The notes under the pieces are model-generated. The model had not been told where the DNA came from. It ran no database searches and saw only the letters and a program-made list of their open reading frames with translations. The translations under genes and the position numbers were made by a program. Below are positions 45,084 to 52,451 of a stretch of DNA of 64,000 bases, in pieces. Location of the stretch: contig CAXBDK010000006.1 in assembly GCA_963974715.1 (NCBI GenBank), forward strand, positions 124,001 to 188,000, written 5' to 3'. This DNA is from Sediminicola sp963974715. GTDB lineage: Bacteria > Bacteroidota > Bacteroidia > Flavobacteriales > Flavobacteriaceae. The first letter of the stretch is position 1. Each line of letters starts with the position of its first letter.

Positions 45084-45825
45084 TTTCCCCTTGTGCCAAA
45101 CGGTACCTTTCCACTGCTTCCGCAGGGAGTTCCGCAGTAAGGTCCACTTCCTCTACTTGGAACCCGACCTGTCTCAGTCTCTCAAAATAGTCTCTGCCAT
45201 AGATCCGGACATGGTCGTACTGTCCAAAAATTTTGGCGCGCTCTTTCGGATCTGTAATGGAAGCATCCTCAAAGGTTGTTGCCCGTGTAAGGTCCTGCGG
45301 TATCTGAAGGATTCCCCATCCACCGGTCCGCATGACCCTATGGAGTTCCTGCATGGCCTTTAGGTCGTTCGGGATGTGCTCCAGAACATGGTTGCAAAAT
45401 AGCACATCAAAGCTGTTATCGGGAAAGGGAAGGTCAAGGATATCGGCCTTTACATCGGCCAAGGGGGAGTTTAGGTCCGTAGTGGTGTATTCCAAGTTGG
45501 CTTGTTTCCGAAATCGTTTGTAAAATGCCTGTTCCGGTGCAAAATGCAATAATTTGTACGGTTTGCTGAAAAAATCGGTCCGTTCCCTTAAGAAGAGCCA
45601 TAGCAGTCGGTGCCTTTCCAAGGAAAGGGTAGAGGGGGACAGCACGTTCCCCCTTTGGGTCCCATAACCATAGGGCAAAAATTCCCTGAACCGTTTCCCG
45701 TCAATGGGGTCTTCATAGGTATTTCCTTTTAGGTAAAGGGCCAAGATCGGCCTTGCCAGATAACTGGCCCGTATTAAAAGCGGTCTTGGAAGTCGGTTCA
45801 GGAAAAATTTAAAGATTTTTTTCAT
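45055..45825 (-). CDS. Class I SAM-dependent methyltransferase (Methyltransf_11 type)
   Basis: 256 residues. The Rossmann methyltransferase core is partial in motif I (KLLHFAPEQAFYKRF, without the usual GxGxG) but post-I and later motifs are good: YTTTDLNSPLADVKADILDL, PFPDNSFDVLFCNHVLEHIP and RVMRTGGWGILQIP. A basic N-terminal segment (KKIFKFFLNRLPRPLLIRAS) could bind membrane or nucleic acid. Substrate unknown; the odd motif I is shared by some sugar- or lipid-modifying members. It follows map by 17 bp and converges on apbE. Confidence 0.83.
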   Translation of the reverse strand: MKKIFKFFLNRLPRPLLIRASYLARPILALYLKGNTYEDPIDGKRFREFLPYGYGTQRGNVLSPSTLSLERHRLLWLFLRERTDFFSKPYKLLHFAPEQAFYKRFRKQANLEYTTTDLNSPLADVKADILDLPFPDNSFDVLFCNHVLEHIPNDLKAMQELHRVMRTGGWGILQIPQDLTRATTFEDASITDPKERAKIFGQYDHVRIYGRDYFERLRQVGFQVEEVDLTAELPAEAVERYRLAQGEIIPLVRKNP

Positions 45826-45842
45826 ACAGCAGTTTATGGCAA

Positions 45843-46661
45843 CTACAACTGCAACTTATGCTGTCTAAATGCGTCCTCTTCATCGCTCTGTATTCCTAGG
45901 GCCTCATATATGTACTGAAAGGTGGAAAGAAGCTCCGGTTTGCCGTCCACCAGTGCAACATCATGTTCAAAATGGGCACTTGGCAGGCCATCGGCGGTCA
46001 GAATGGTCCATCCGTCCTTCAGTTGTTTTATCCTATGGGTGCCCATATTGGTCATGGGTTCAATGGCCACTACCATTCCTTCGAGAAACTTTTTTCCCCT
46101 GCCCCTTTTTCCATAGTTGGGCATTTCGGGATCTTCGTGCATTTTCCTGCCAAGTCCATGGCCTACCAGTTCCCTGACCACACCGTAGCCATGGTCCTCC
46201 GTATATTTTTGGATGGCATAGCCCACATCGCCGACACGATTACCGCTTTTAAATTCCCTGATGCCCACATAGAGGGATTCTTTGGTGACCTGCAACAGCC
46301 TGCTTACCTCCTCAGAAACCTCCCCCACCGGAAAGGTATAGGCGTGGTCCCCATAGAAACCATTTTTAAGGGCCCCACAATCTATGGAGATGATATCCCC
46401 TTCCACCAAAGGGGTGTTGTTGGGAATGCCGTGCACCACTTGGGCATTGGGACTCATGCAAAGGGTGTTCGGAAAATCGTACATGCCCAAAAATCCCGGT
46501 TCGGCACCATGGTCCCGAATGCATTCCTCGGCAAGTTTATCCAGATAAAGGGTCGTTACCCCAGGTTTTACCTCGCTCGCAAGTACCCCAAGGGTTTTGG
46601 AGACGATGAGGGCACTTTCGCGCATCAGCGCTATTTCTGCTGCTGTTTTAATATTTATCAT
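45843..46661 (-). CDS. map: Methionine aminopeptidase, type I
   Basis: 272 residues from the ATG at 46661. The frame extends 9 bases to a TTG at 46670, but that TTG lies within a perfect -7 element. Metal ligands are visible in order: Asp in SIDCGALKNGFYGDHAYTF (two Asp), His in ELVGHGLGRKMHEDPEMPNY, Glu in VVAIEPMTNMG and the final Glu after HFEHDVALVD. It removes the initiator Met from nascent proteins. The promoter implies an almost leaderless mRNA; the methyltransferase gene follows 17 bp later. Confidence 0.97.
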   Translation of the reverse strand: MINIKTAAEIALMRESALIVSKTLGVLASEVKPGVTTLYLDKLAEECIRDHGAEPGFLGMYDFPNTLCMSPNAQVVHGIPNNTPLVEGDIISIDCGALKNGFYGDHAYTFPVGEVSEEVSRLLQVTKESLYVGIREFKSGNRVGDVGYAIQKYTEDHGYGVVRELVGHGLGRKMHEDPEMPNYGKRGRGKKFLEGMVVAIEPMTNMGTHRIKQLKDGWTILTADGLPSAHFEHDVALVDGKPELLSTFQYIYEALGIQSDEEDAFRQHKLQL

Positions 46662-46667
46662 AGACGG

Positions 46668-46675
46668 CAAAGGTA
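46668..46675 (-). promoter_or_regulatory. Candidate -7 promoter element of map
   Basis: TACCTTTG on the minus strand is an exact TAnnTTTG match only 6 bp before the map ATG, suggesting a leaderless or very short-leader transcript. Confidence 0.5.
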
Positions 46676-46735
46676 AAACATTCCTAAATAAATTGATAGG
46701 GATACCTTTAAAAGGGGAAGGAGGGTCGCTACCCC

Positions 46736-46771
46736 TAAAAAAAAAGGGACCTCCTAAAGAAGGCAGGTCCC
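46736..46771 (-). terminator. Intrinsic terminator of gpmI
   Basis: GGGACCT (46746-46752) pairs with AGGTCCC (46765-46771), with a further CCT/AGG pairing and a 5-base loop. On the minus strand a run of T residues (complement of 46737-46745) follows. It lies 22 bp after the gpmI stop. Confidence 0.85.
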
Positions 46772-46793
46772 CATGATCGGTATTCTAAGCTAC

Positions 46794-48311
46794 TTATACC
46801 AATGGCTTTTGGGTCATGGCCGCAGGTTGTGGCACGCCCATCAACTTAAGGATGGTGGGCGCTATATCCCCCAACACCCCGTTTGAAATGCTCTTTATTT
46901 CCTTGTCTACCAAGATCAATGGTACCGGATTGGTGGTATGCGCGGTATTGGGGCTCCCATCGGGGTTCAACATGGTCTCACAATTCCCGTGGTCCGCGAT
47001 CACCAAGGTGGTATATCCCTTTTCCATGGCTACGGTAATTACCGCTTGTGCACAGGCATCCACGGTCTCACAGGCCTTTATGGCCGCTACCATACTTCCT
47101 GTGTGGCCTACCATGTCCGGATTGGCAAAATTGAGGCATACAAAATCGACTTCCCCCTTATTGAGTTCGGGAATGATGGCGTCCCTTATCTCATAAGCGC
47201 TCATTTCCGGTTGCAGATCGTAGGTGGCCACTTTTGGAGAGGGACACAGGATTCGCTGTTCGCCATCAAAAGGAATTTCCTGTCCCCCGTTAAAAAAGAA
47301 GGTGACATGAGGGTACTTTTCCGTTTCCGCGATACGGATCTGTTTTTTATGGGCCTTGGACAAGGTTTCCCCCAAGGTGTCCACCAAATTGTCCTTGTCA
47401 TAGACCACTTTAACGTCCTTAAAGGAATCGTCGTAATTGGTCATGGTCACATAGTACAATTGCAGTGCATGGGTGTTTTGTTCGTGAAAGTCGGCCTGGG
47501 ACAACATTTGTGTAAGTTCCCTGCCCCGGTCCGTCCTAAAGTTAAAAAAGATCACCACATCCCCCTCCTTAATGGTGGCCAGGGGAGAGCCGTCCATATA
47601 GGTCATCACGATGGGTTCGATAAATTCGTCGGTTATTCCCTTTTCGTAGCTCTGGGTTATATTTTGAAGGACATCCATGGTCTTTTCACCGGTACCGTGA
47701 ACCAGCAGATCATAGGCCAATTTGACGCGCTCCCATCTGCTATCCCGGTCCATCGCATAGTACCTCCCGATCACCGTTGCCAACTTGGCGTGCTTGTCCG
47801 CACAGAAATGGTTCAGGTCCTGTATAAATCCCTTACCGCTCTTGGGATCGACGTCCCTGCCGTCCGTAAAGGCATGTACGAACATATTTTGTAGGCCATA
47901 ATTTTCGCCCGCCTGTATAAGGCCCTCCAAATGCGAGGTGTGCGAATGTACCCCACCGTTGCTGAGAAGCCCTACAAAATGAACGGGCCTGTTATATTCC
48001 TTGGCGTATAGAAAAGCATCCTTTAAAACTTTTTCATCCTTTAGGGTATTCTCCTGTACCGCCAGATTGATCTTGGCAAGATCTTGGTACACGATCCTAC
48101 CGGCCCCCAGGTTCATATGTCCTACCTCGCTGTTTCCCATTTGACCTTCCGGGAGGCCCACGTTCATGCCATCGGTGAGCAGGTTGGCATTGGGGTAATT
48201 TTTATAAAGGGAATCGATAAAGGGGGTATTGGCATTATCAATGGCTGAAATCTTGGGATCGGGCGATTTTCCCCACCCGTCCAAAATCATTAAGATCACT
48301 TTTTTGTTCAT
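46794..48311 (-). CDS. gpmI: 2,3-bisphosphoglycerate-independent phosphoglycerate mutase
   Basis: 505 residues, standard for GpmI. The phosphatase-like metal sites are visible: VILMILDGWG (Asp), the phosphoserine in GQMGNSEVGHMNLGAG (about residue 62), GGVHSH, DGRDVDPKSG, and the C-terminal LNFANPDMVGHTG and VIADHGNCETM. It interconverts 3- and 2-phosphoglycerate in glycolysis and gluconeogenesis using two Mn2+ ions. It is monocistronic, with a candidate -7 element and a good terminator. Confidence 0.98.
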   Translation of the reverse strand: MNKKVILMILDGWGKSPDPKISAIDNANTPFIDSLYKNYPNANLLTDGMNVGLPEGQMGNSEVGHMNLGAGRIVYQDLAKINLAVQENTLKDEKVLKDAFLYAKEYNRPVHFVGLLSNGGVHSHTSHLEGLIQAGENYGLQNMFVHAFTDGRDVDPKSGKGFIQDLNHFCADKHAKLATVIGRYYAMDRDSRWERVKLAYDLLVHGTGEKTMDVLQNITQSYEKGITDEFIEPIVMTYMDGSPLATIKEGDVVIFFNFRTDRGRELTQMLSQADFHEQNTHALQLYYVTMTNYDDSFKDVKVVYDKDNLVDTLGETLSKAHKKQIRIAETEKYPHVTFFFNGGQEIPFDGEQRILCPSPKVATYDLQPEMSAYEIRDAIIPELNKGEVDFVCLNFANPDMVGHTGSMVAAIKACETVDACAQAVITVAMEKGYTTLVIADHGNCETMLNPDGSPNTAHTTNPVPLILVDKEIKSISNGVLGDIAPTILKLMGVPQPAAMTQKPLV

Positions 48312-48334
48312 TGTAACATGGATTGGTCCGACTA

Positions 48335-48342
48335 CAAAATTA
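48335..48342 (-). promoter_or_regulatory. Candidate -7 promoter element of gpmI
   Basis: TAATTTTG on the minus strand fits TAnnTTTG, 23 bp before the gpmI ATG. It sits in a small palindrome (GACTA / TAGTC, 48330-48345), which may be chance. Confidence 0.5.
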
Positions 48343-48540
48343 GTCCGATTTCATTAGTAATACTAGGAAATGGAGCGGGTTTTTCAAAAATTTCATATAG
48401 GGGCGGGGAACCGTTGGGAATGTGACCTGATTAGGGTCGAATTGTTAAAATAACGTTATTTATTCACTTTGGATGAAACAAAATCATTTTTTGGTAGTCT
48501 ATATTATAGAAGTCACAATCAATTTAAAATCTTATTCATC

Positions 48541-48933
48541 ATGAAAAAAACAATCTTATCAATTTCAGCCGCCTTTTTATTGATGGCGGGCAGTGTACAA
48601 GCCGCAACGCTACCAAATAATATATTGGATAACAATGTATTGGAAATTTCCGCTAACCCAGAGATCAGTTCTTTTTGTAAGGCCATCATGCAGGGCGATG
48701 TTGAAACCGTAAAAAGCCTGATAGCCCTAGGGGAGGATGTGAACCAAAAATCCTTGGGAATGACCCCGGCCATTTTTGCCGCACGTTACAACAAAGCGGA
48801 AATCCTACAATTGTTGATAGACAATGGTGCAAACCTAAAGATCAAGTGTGACAAGGGCATGACCGTAAAAAAATATGCAGAGCTTTCCAATGCCCAAGAT
48901 GCCCTGGCAGTTTTGGAGGCGAACACAAAATAG
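48541..48933 (+). CDS. Exported ankyrin-repeat protein
   Basis: 130 residues. The signal peptide MKKTILSISAAFLLMAGSVQ followed by AA shows export to the periplasm. The rest holds about two or three ankyrin repeats (FCKAIMQGDVETVKSLIALG, then SLGMTPAIFAARYNKAEILQ and LLIDNGANLKIKCDKGMT). Ankyrin repeats bind other proteins; the partner is unknown. The ATG at 48541 is used instead of the upstream one at 48469 because it begins the signal peptide. It is monocistronic, closed by a strong terminator. Confidence 0.85.
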   Translation: MKKTILSISAAFLLMAGSVQAATLPNNILDNNVLEISANPEISSFCKAIMQGDVETVKSLIALGEDVNQKSLGMTPAIFAARYNKAEILQLLIDNGANLKIKCDKGMTVKKYAELSNAQDALAVLEANTK

Positions 48934-48944
48934 AAATAGAAGGC

Positions 48945-48965
48945 GTTTATTCATCAATCAAAAAA
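48945..48965 (+). repeat. 21-bp exact repeat, copy 2 (first copy at 14757-14777)
   Basis: Identical to 14757-14777, on the same strand. It lies 11 bp after the ankyrin gene stop and runs into the A-tract of its terminator. The leader of the same gene (48534-48550) also carries a similar TTATTCATCA-plus-A-run sequence next to the ATG. Confidence 0.7.
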
Positions 48966-48993
48966 ACCCTGGGAGCACATCCCGGGGTTTTTT
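48961..48993 (+). terminator. Strong intrinsic terminator of the ankyrin-protein gene
   Basis: AAAAAACCC (48961-48969) pairs with GGGTTTTTT (48985-48993) and GGGA with TCCC, around a 5-base loop. Because both A- and T-tracts are present it should work in both directions. Beyond it, to 49122, only small overlapping hairpins are seen. Confidence 0.9.
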
Positions 48994-49122
48994 GATTTTT
49001 GGCCATTTCCATTTTCTGGAGCGGACAGTATAGGCCCTGTCCCTTTATTGGGACCAACTAGGCCATCTTATTCATTTGCCTCATATAGTGTTCAAGTAAA
49101 AGGGCAAATAAAAAGGGGAAAA

Positions 49123-49290
49123 TTAAAAGTTAAAACCTGTAAAGGCCCTATAAAAGAAGGCATACATCGCCATAAAGAGCATCATAACACAGAAAAAGGA
49201 ATAGATCTTCAGAAAGATCACCACAATTTCCGGTCGACAGTCCTCAAATGCCGAAAGGTAAAGGTTTTTAAAATGTGATAGCGTTGCCAT
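49123..49290 (-). CDS. Small single-pass membrane protein (55 residues)
   Basis: A frame from the ATG at 49290 encodes 55 residues: a polar start (MATLSHFKNLYLSAFEDCRP), then a strongly hydrophobic helix (VVIFLKIYSFFCVMMLFMAM) and a tail YAFFYRAFTGFNF. The helix, the aromatic tail and a perfect -7 element 75 bp upstream (49365-49372) make it more likely than chance. It resembles a short Flavobacteriaceae-only membrane protein family (possibly DUF6747), but that name is from memory and unchecked. It stands alone between the ankyrin gene and the M48 protease gene. Function unknown. Confidence 0.6.
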   Translation of the reverse strand: MATLSHFKNLYLSAFEDCRPEIVVIFLKIYSFFCVMMLFMAMYAFFYRAFTGFNF

Positions 49291-49364
49291 ATAGTCTCTC
49301 GTTTAACTAATTAAACCAAGCTATAAGGATCAAATTGATGTAGATGTAAGTATTCGGGATATTT

Positions 49365-49372
49365 CAAAGATA
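49365..49372 (-). promoter_or_regulatory. Candidate -7 promoter element of the 55-residue membrane protein gene
   Basis: TATCTTTG on the minus strand, exact TAnnTTTG match, preceded by a T-tract. The gap 49291-49537 contains no other feature I can support. Confidence 0.45.
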
Positions 49373-49537
49373 CAAAAAAAGTCCGATCGCTGACCGGGAT
49401 ACGGCCATTTGAATCTCCTATTCGACCAAATCACGTATTATGGCGATGATCGTCCCGAAAAGCCAGATGTATCGGGCAATGGTTTAAGGTACGTTTGGTC
49501 ATAAGAAGGGTAAATGCTGGAGCGTTGCACTTCTTTG

Positions 49538-50302
49538 CTATTCCCCCTTGTGTTTGGCAATGGCCTCCTGAATTTTTTGGATCCTGTTTTCAGGGTCGGG
49601 ATGGGTACTCTGAAATTCGGGCACCCTATTGGGACCGGCGGCGGCCTTCAATATTTCCATCACCTTGATCATTTCATAGGGATCATAACCGGCCTTTATC
49701 ATGAAGAGTACCCCAAGATCATCGCTTTCCAGTTCATCGCCCCTACCGTTCTTTAGTAGGGTGTTCTGTCCGATACTACCCACGATATCGCCGGCATCGG
49801 CACCCACCGAGGCACCCATGGAGACCGTTTGCCAGAAGTTGCTATCGGCGATCCTTTCTGCGGAATGCCTGCCGATCACATGGCCTATCTCATGTCCCAA
49901 AACCCCTGCAAGCTGGGCTTCGTTCAGCTGTTGGAAGAGGGCATAGGTAATGAATACCTGTCCCCCGGGCAGGGCAAAGGCATTAATGGTACGATCGTCC
50001 GCAAGGAGGTGGAATTCGTAGCGGTAGGGGGTTTCCCGTGCAACACTGTTGGCCACCAATTTATTGCCCACGGCATCCACAAGGGCCTGCGCCCCTTCAT
50101 CTGGATAGAGTCCACCGTGCTGCTGTGCCATTTCCGGCGCCGTCTGCAGACCGATCGCGATCTCCTCCTCCGTGCTCATGTTGATGTTCTGTTGCCTGCC
50201 CGTATACGGATTTTCCTGTTTGTTGTAACAACGTTGTACCACCGCAAAACCCACAATGGCAAGGCCTATAAAAATCCTGATTTTCCAGCTCCCTCTTCTC
50301 AT
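49538..50302 (-). CDS. M48-family metalloprotease
   Basis: 254 residues from the ATG at 50302 (an upstream TTG at 50311 is less likely). An N-terminal signal or anchor helix (WKIRIFIGLAIVGFAVVQ) leads into an M48 domain with the zinc motif HEIGH (about residue 138), preceded by NAFALPGGQVFITYALFQ, and the third ligand Glu in DELESDDLGVLFMIKAGYDP. This is the compact periplasmic BepA/LoiP-like type, probably in outer-membrane protein quality control. It lies 51 bp after the VanY-like peptidase gene on the same strand. Confidence 0.92.
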   Translation of the reverse strand: MRRGSWKIRIFIGLAIVGFAVVQRCYNKQENPYTGRQQNINMSTEEEIAIGLQTAPEMAQQHGGLYPDEGAQALVDAVGNKLVANSVARETPYRYEFHLLADDRTINAFALPGGQVFITYALFQQLNEAQLAGVLGHEIGHVIGRHSAERIADSNFWQTVSMGASVGADAGDIVGSIGQNTLLKNGRGDELESDDLGVLFMIKAGYDPYEMIKVMEILKAAAGPNRVPEFQSTHPDPENRIQKIQEAIAKHKGE

Positions 50303-50353
50303 ATGGGACAATTGAATAAATTAAGTCGACAAATAGGGAAAGCTATGGCTCGC

Positions 50354-51088
50354 TTACAGGAGTTTTGGATTGATGTCCAAAATATGGTCCTGAATATAAC
50401 TGCGCACAAAGCCTGCGGTAAAATGCTCCCGACCCAGAAAATCTTCCTTTTGCAACAACTGCAGGATGTTTTTCCTTCTGTAGGCGGTGAGCATGGGAAT
50501 GGAGATGGCGGCATAACTGTAATGCCAAGGCTCATATTTAAAGCCCCTTCTCCTGGGCGCATCGGTATAGACCAGATAAAATCCAAATTTGTTGGCGTTT
50601 TCGTCCATCCACGTTTTAAAGGTCGCATAGGGGGCCTCGGGCCCAAATTTATCGGGATCTAGAACATCCCCATCCACTTTTTGGTATCCGTCCACCACAT
50701 CGATCTCCGTTCCCCAGTGGTGCCTGCTGGTCCCAGGAATGGTAGAGTATTCGATGATCTTTTCAATGGCGTCCATAGGCTGCATACGGTCCTCTTCCGT
50801 ATACTGCAGGTATTTCCGCTCCCAGATGCCTACCTGTCGGTCAAAACTGCGGTAGCTGGAGACGATTTTTAGGTCCACCCCGTCCCCATAGGCCGCTTTT
50901 TTCATCTGTACAAAGGCTTCCTGCGCCTCTTTTTTAAGGTTGATGCCCTTGCCGAACAGTCGGATGTCCGACTTGCCCATGAGTTCCTCGGTGGAATATT
51001 CTTCCTCCTGTGGGAGTATCAGGGAAGGGACCATGGCCATGGCCAGGCCGGAGGCACTACTTTTTTTTAAAAACGATCTTCTTTGCAT
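50354..51088 (-). CDS. Tat-exported M15-family (VanY-like) D-Ala-D-Ala carboxypeptidase
   Basis: 244 residues. The N-terminus MQRRSFLKKSSASGLAMAMV is a twin-arginine signal (RRSFLKK), so a folded zinc enzyme is likely exported by Tat; a tatA gene is 10 kb away. The M15 domain shows IVSSYRSFDRQVGIWERKY, the zinc motif SRHHWGTEIDVVDGY (SxHxxGxxxD form, about residue 120) and EPWHYSY (about 188) with the catalytic Glu and third ligand. It should trim peptidoglycan stem peptides. A -7 element (51178-51185) precedes it and the M48 gene follows. Confidence 0.88.
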   Translation of the reverse strand: MQRRSFLKKSSASGLAMAMVPSLILPQEEEYSTEELMGKSDIRLFGKGINLKKEAQEAFVQMKKAAYGDGVDLKIVSSYRSFDRQVGIWERKYLQYTEEDRMQPMDAIEKIIEYSTIPGTSRHHWGTEIDVVDGYQKVDGDVLDPDKFGPEAPYATFKTWMDENANKFGFYLVYTDAPRRRGFKYEPWHYSYAAISIPMLTAYRRKNILQLLQKEDFLGREHFTAGFVRSYIQDHILDINPKLL

Positions 51089-51177
51089 AGGTCATTGGGG
51101 GTAATTAAATCAAATAATGCAGATCAGGTCCCGCTGCCCTGTAACCAAGTGGGAAACGATGGCCGTGGCCGCTTTTC

Positions 51178-51185
51178 CAAAGTTA
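51178..51185 (-). promoter_or_regulatory. Candidate -7 promoter element of the vanY-like/M48 genes
   Basis: TAACTTTG on the minus strand, exact TAnnTTTG match, 89 bp upstream of the ATG at 51088. No clear -33 TTTG. Confidence 0.4.
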
Positions 51186-51304
51186 CTTTATTTTTTGAAT
51201 CTGTGGACGGGTTTTGAGGCTTTGTCAAATTCCCACCCGCCCCCTTGGGGAACAGTTGGGCCATTAGCGGTAACGGGCGCTAAAATTATAAAAGATTGGG
51301 AAAA

Positions 51305-52450
51305 TTATCTCCTTAAATACAGAAATCCCTGAAAATCCATTTCCAGGTCCTTAAGGCTTACCAGATAAAAGTAGACCCCTGCGGGCAGTCCCTGTTTTTC
51401 ATCCACCACAAAATTGGCCACGTTGGGAAAACCGTTGAATTCATTGGTATAGTTTTCCATTTCGAACACCTTTAGCCCAAACCGATCAAAGATCTGTATG
51501 CTGTTATTGGGGGAATCCGCCATTTCGGGGATGACCAGAAAATCGTTGGTGCCATCGCCATTGGGGGTAAGGTAGTAGTTGTCCAAGGTAAGCACATCGG
51601 TGGGCAGGGGCAGACTGCCGAAGGTGATCACGGCATAGTCGTCGGGCACAAAGGATTCGGAAGTGACAAAACCATTTGCCAGATCCCCGCTAAGGCCCAC
51701 ATTTCCGAGGTCTACCCAGGAATTGGCCGCATAGTTCCATCCGACCAGGCCAATTTTGGTCACATCGTCCGTTAGGGACCGTAAGTTGCTCCGTGGATTC
51801 CATCGCAAGGTGATGGTGGTGGGCACATTGCCTTCCAAGGCCCAAAATTCCGTAACGCTGATCAAGTTTACCCCACTTGATTTACGTGAGGTGTCAAAAC
51901 TAATGGGGAAAGCGGAAGGGTTATTGGGATCTTCCAAAAAATAGGCGCTTTTGGCCAGGGCCACCGGAGCTTCGGCATTCATGGTAAGGGGCCGTAACTG
52001 GGCCTCATCGCCCACCGGAAAAACAAAGGAGCTTTGGTCCGTACTGGCCGCATAGCCGTTGATCTTGGCCACGTCCCGTTCGTTTACGGGTATGGCATCC
52101 GTAAAAAAGTTCAGATAGATATCCCGAAGGTTTCGGGGGGTAAGCACATCCCCCTCCACAAAGTTCAGGGTATTGCGTACCCCAACGGCCGTTTCCAGGA
52201 GCAGCCCAGCCGGATTAAAAAGTTCCATATCGTGGAATACGGGCATAAAGGCCCCGGACACGGTAAGCGTATTGTTGCCGTAAAAACCGATCAGGCCCTG
52301 GTTTTGGTCGAAAGTGCCATCGTTGATCAGGTGGGTATGGAAGCCCATATTCCCCTCGTGCAACTGTAGGTTGCCCGCATTGTACAGGCCCGTCTGGGCG
52401 GTAAGTGCCAAGGAGGATAGGAATAGGAAAAAGGACAGCAGTAGTTTCAT
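51305..52450 (-). CDS. Secreted protein with gliding-motility-type (type B) T9SS C-terminal domain
   Basis: 381 residues. A signal peptide (MKLLLSFFLFLSSLALTAQ) leads into a beta-rich body and a C-terminal type B sorting domain (about 295-381), recognised by YYLTPNGDGTNDFLVIPEM, IQIFDRFGLKVFEMENYTNE, and LPAGVYFYLVSLKDLEMDFQ. Such domains direct proteins through the type IX system to the surface or medium. The stop of the upstream repetitive-protein gene is 1 bp before this ATG, so the two are co-translated and probably form one surface structure. Confidence 0.88.
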   Translation of the reverse strand: MKLLLSFFLFLSSLALTAQTGLYNAGNLQLHEGNMGFHTHLINDGTFDQNQGLIGFYGNNTLTVSGAFMPVFHDMELFNPAGLLLETAVGVRNTLNFVEGDVLTPRNLRDIYLNFFTDAIPVNERDVAKINGYAASTDQSSFVFPVGDEAQLRPLTMNAEAPVALAKSAYFLEDPNNPSAFPISFDTSRKSSGVNLISVTEFWALEGNVPTTITLRWNPRSNLRSLTDDVTKIGLVGWNYAANSWVDLGNVGLSGDLANGFVTSESFVPDDYAVITFGSLPLPTDVLTLDNYYLTPNGDGTNDFLVIPEMADSPNNSIQIFDRFGLKVFEMENYTNEFNGFPNVANFVVDEKQGLPAGVYFYLVSLKDLEMDFQGFLYLRR

Positions 52451-52451
52451 A

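Noticed and set aside
46938..47894. 318-codon plus-strand frame opposite gpmI
   Set aside because: gpmI is certain on the other strand; the antisense product has no recognisable domain.
49048..49278. 76-codon plus-strand frame after the ankyrin gene
   Set aside because: It is antisense to the better supported 55-residue membrane protein and has no protein-like features.
51117..51332. 71-codon plus-strand frame between the T9SS cargo and VanY-like genes
   Set aside because: It overlaps the 3' end of the cargo gene on the opposite strand and shows no recognisable content.
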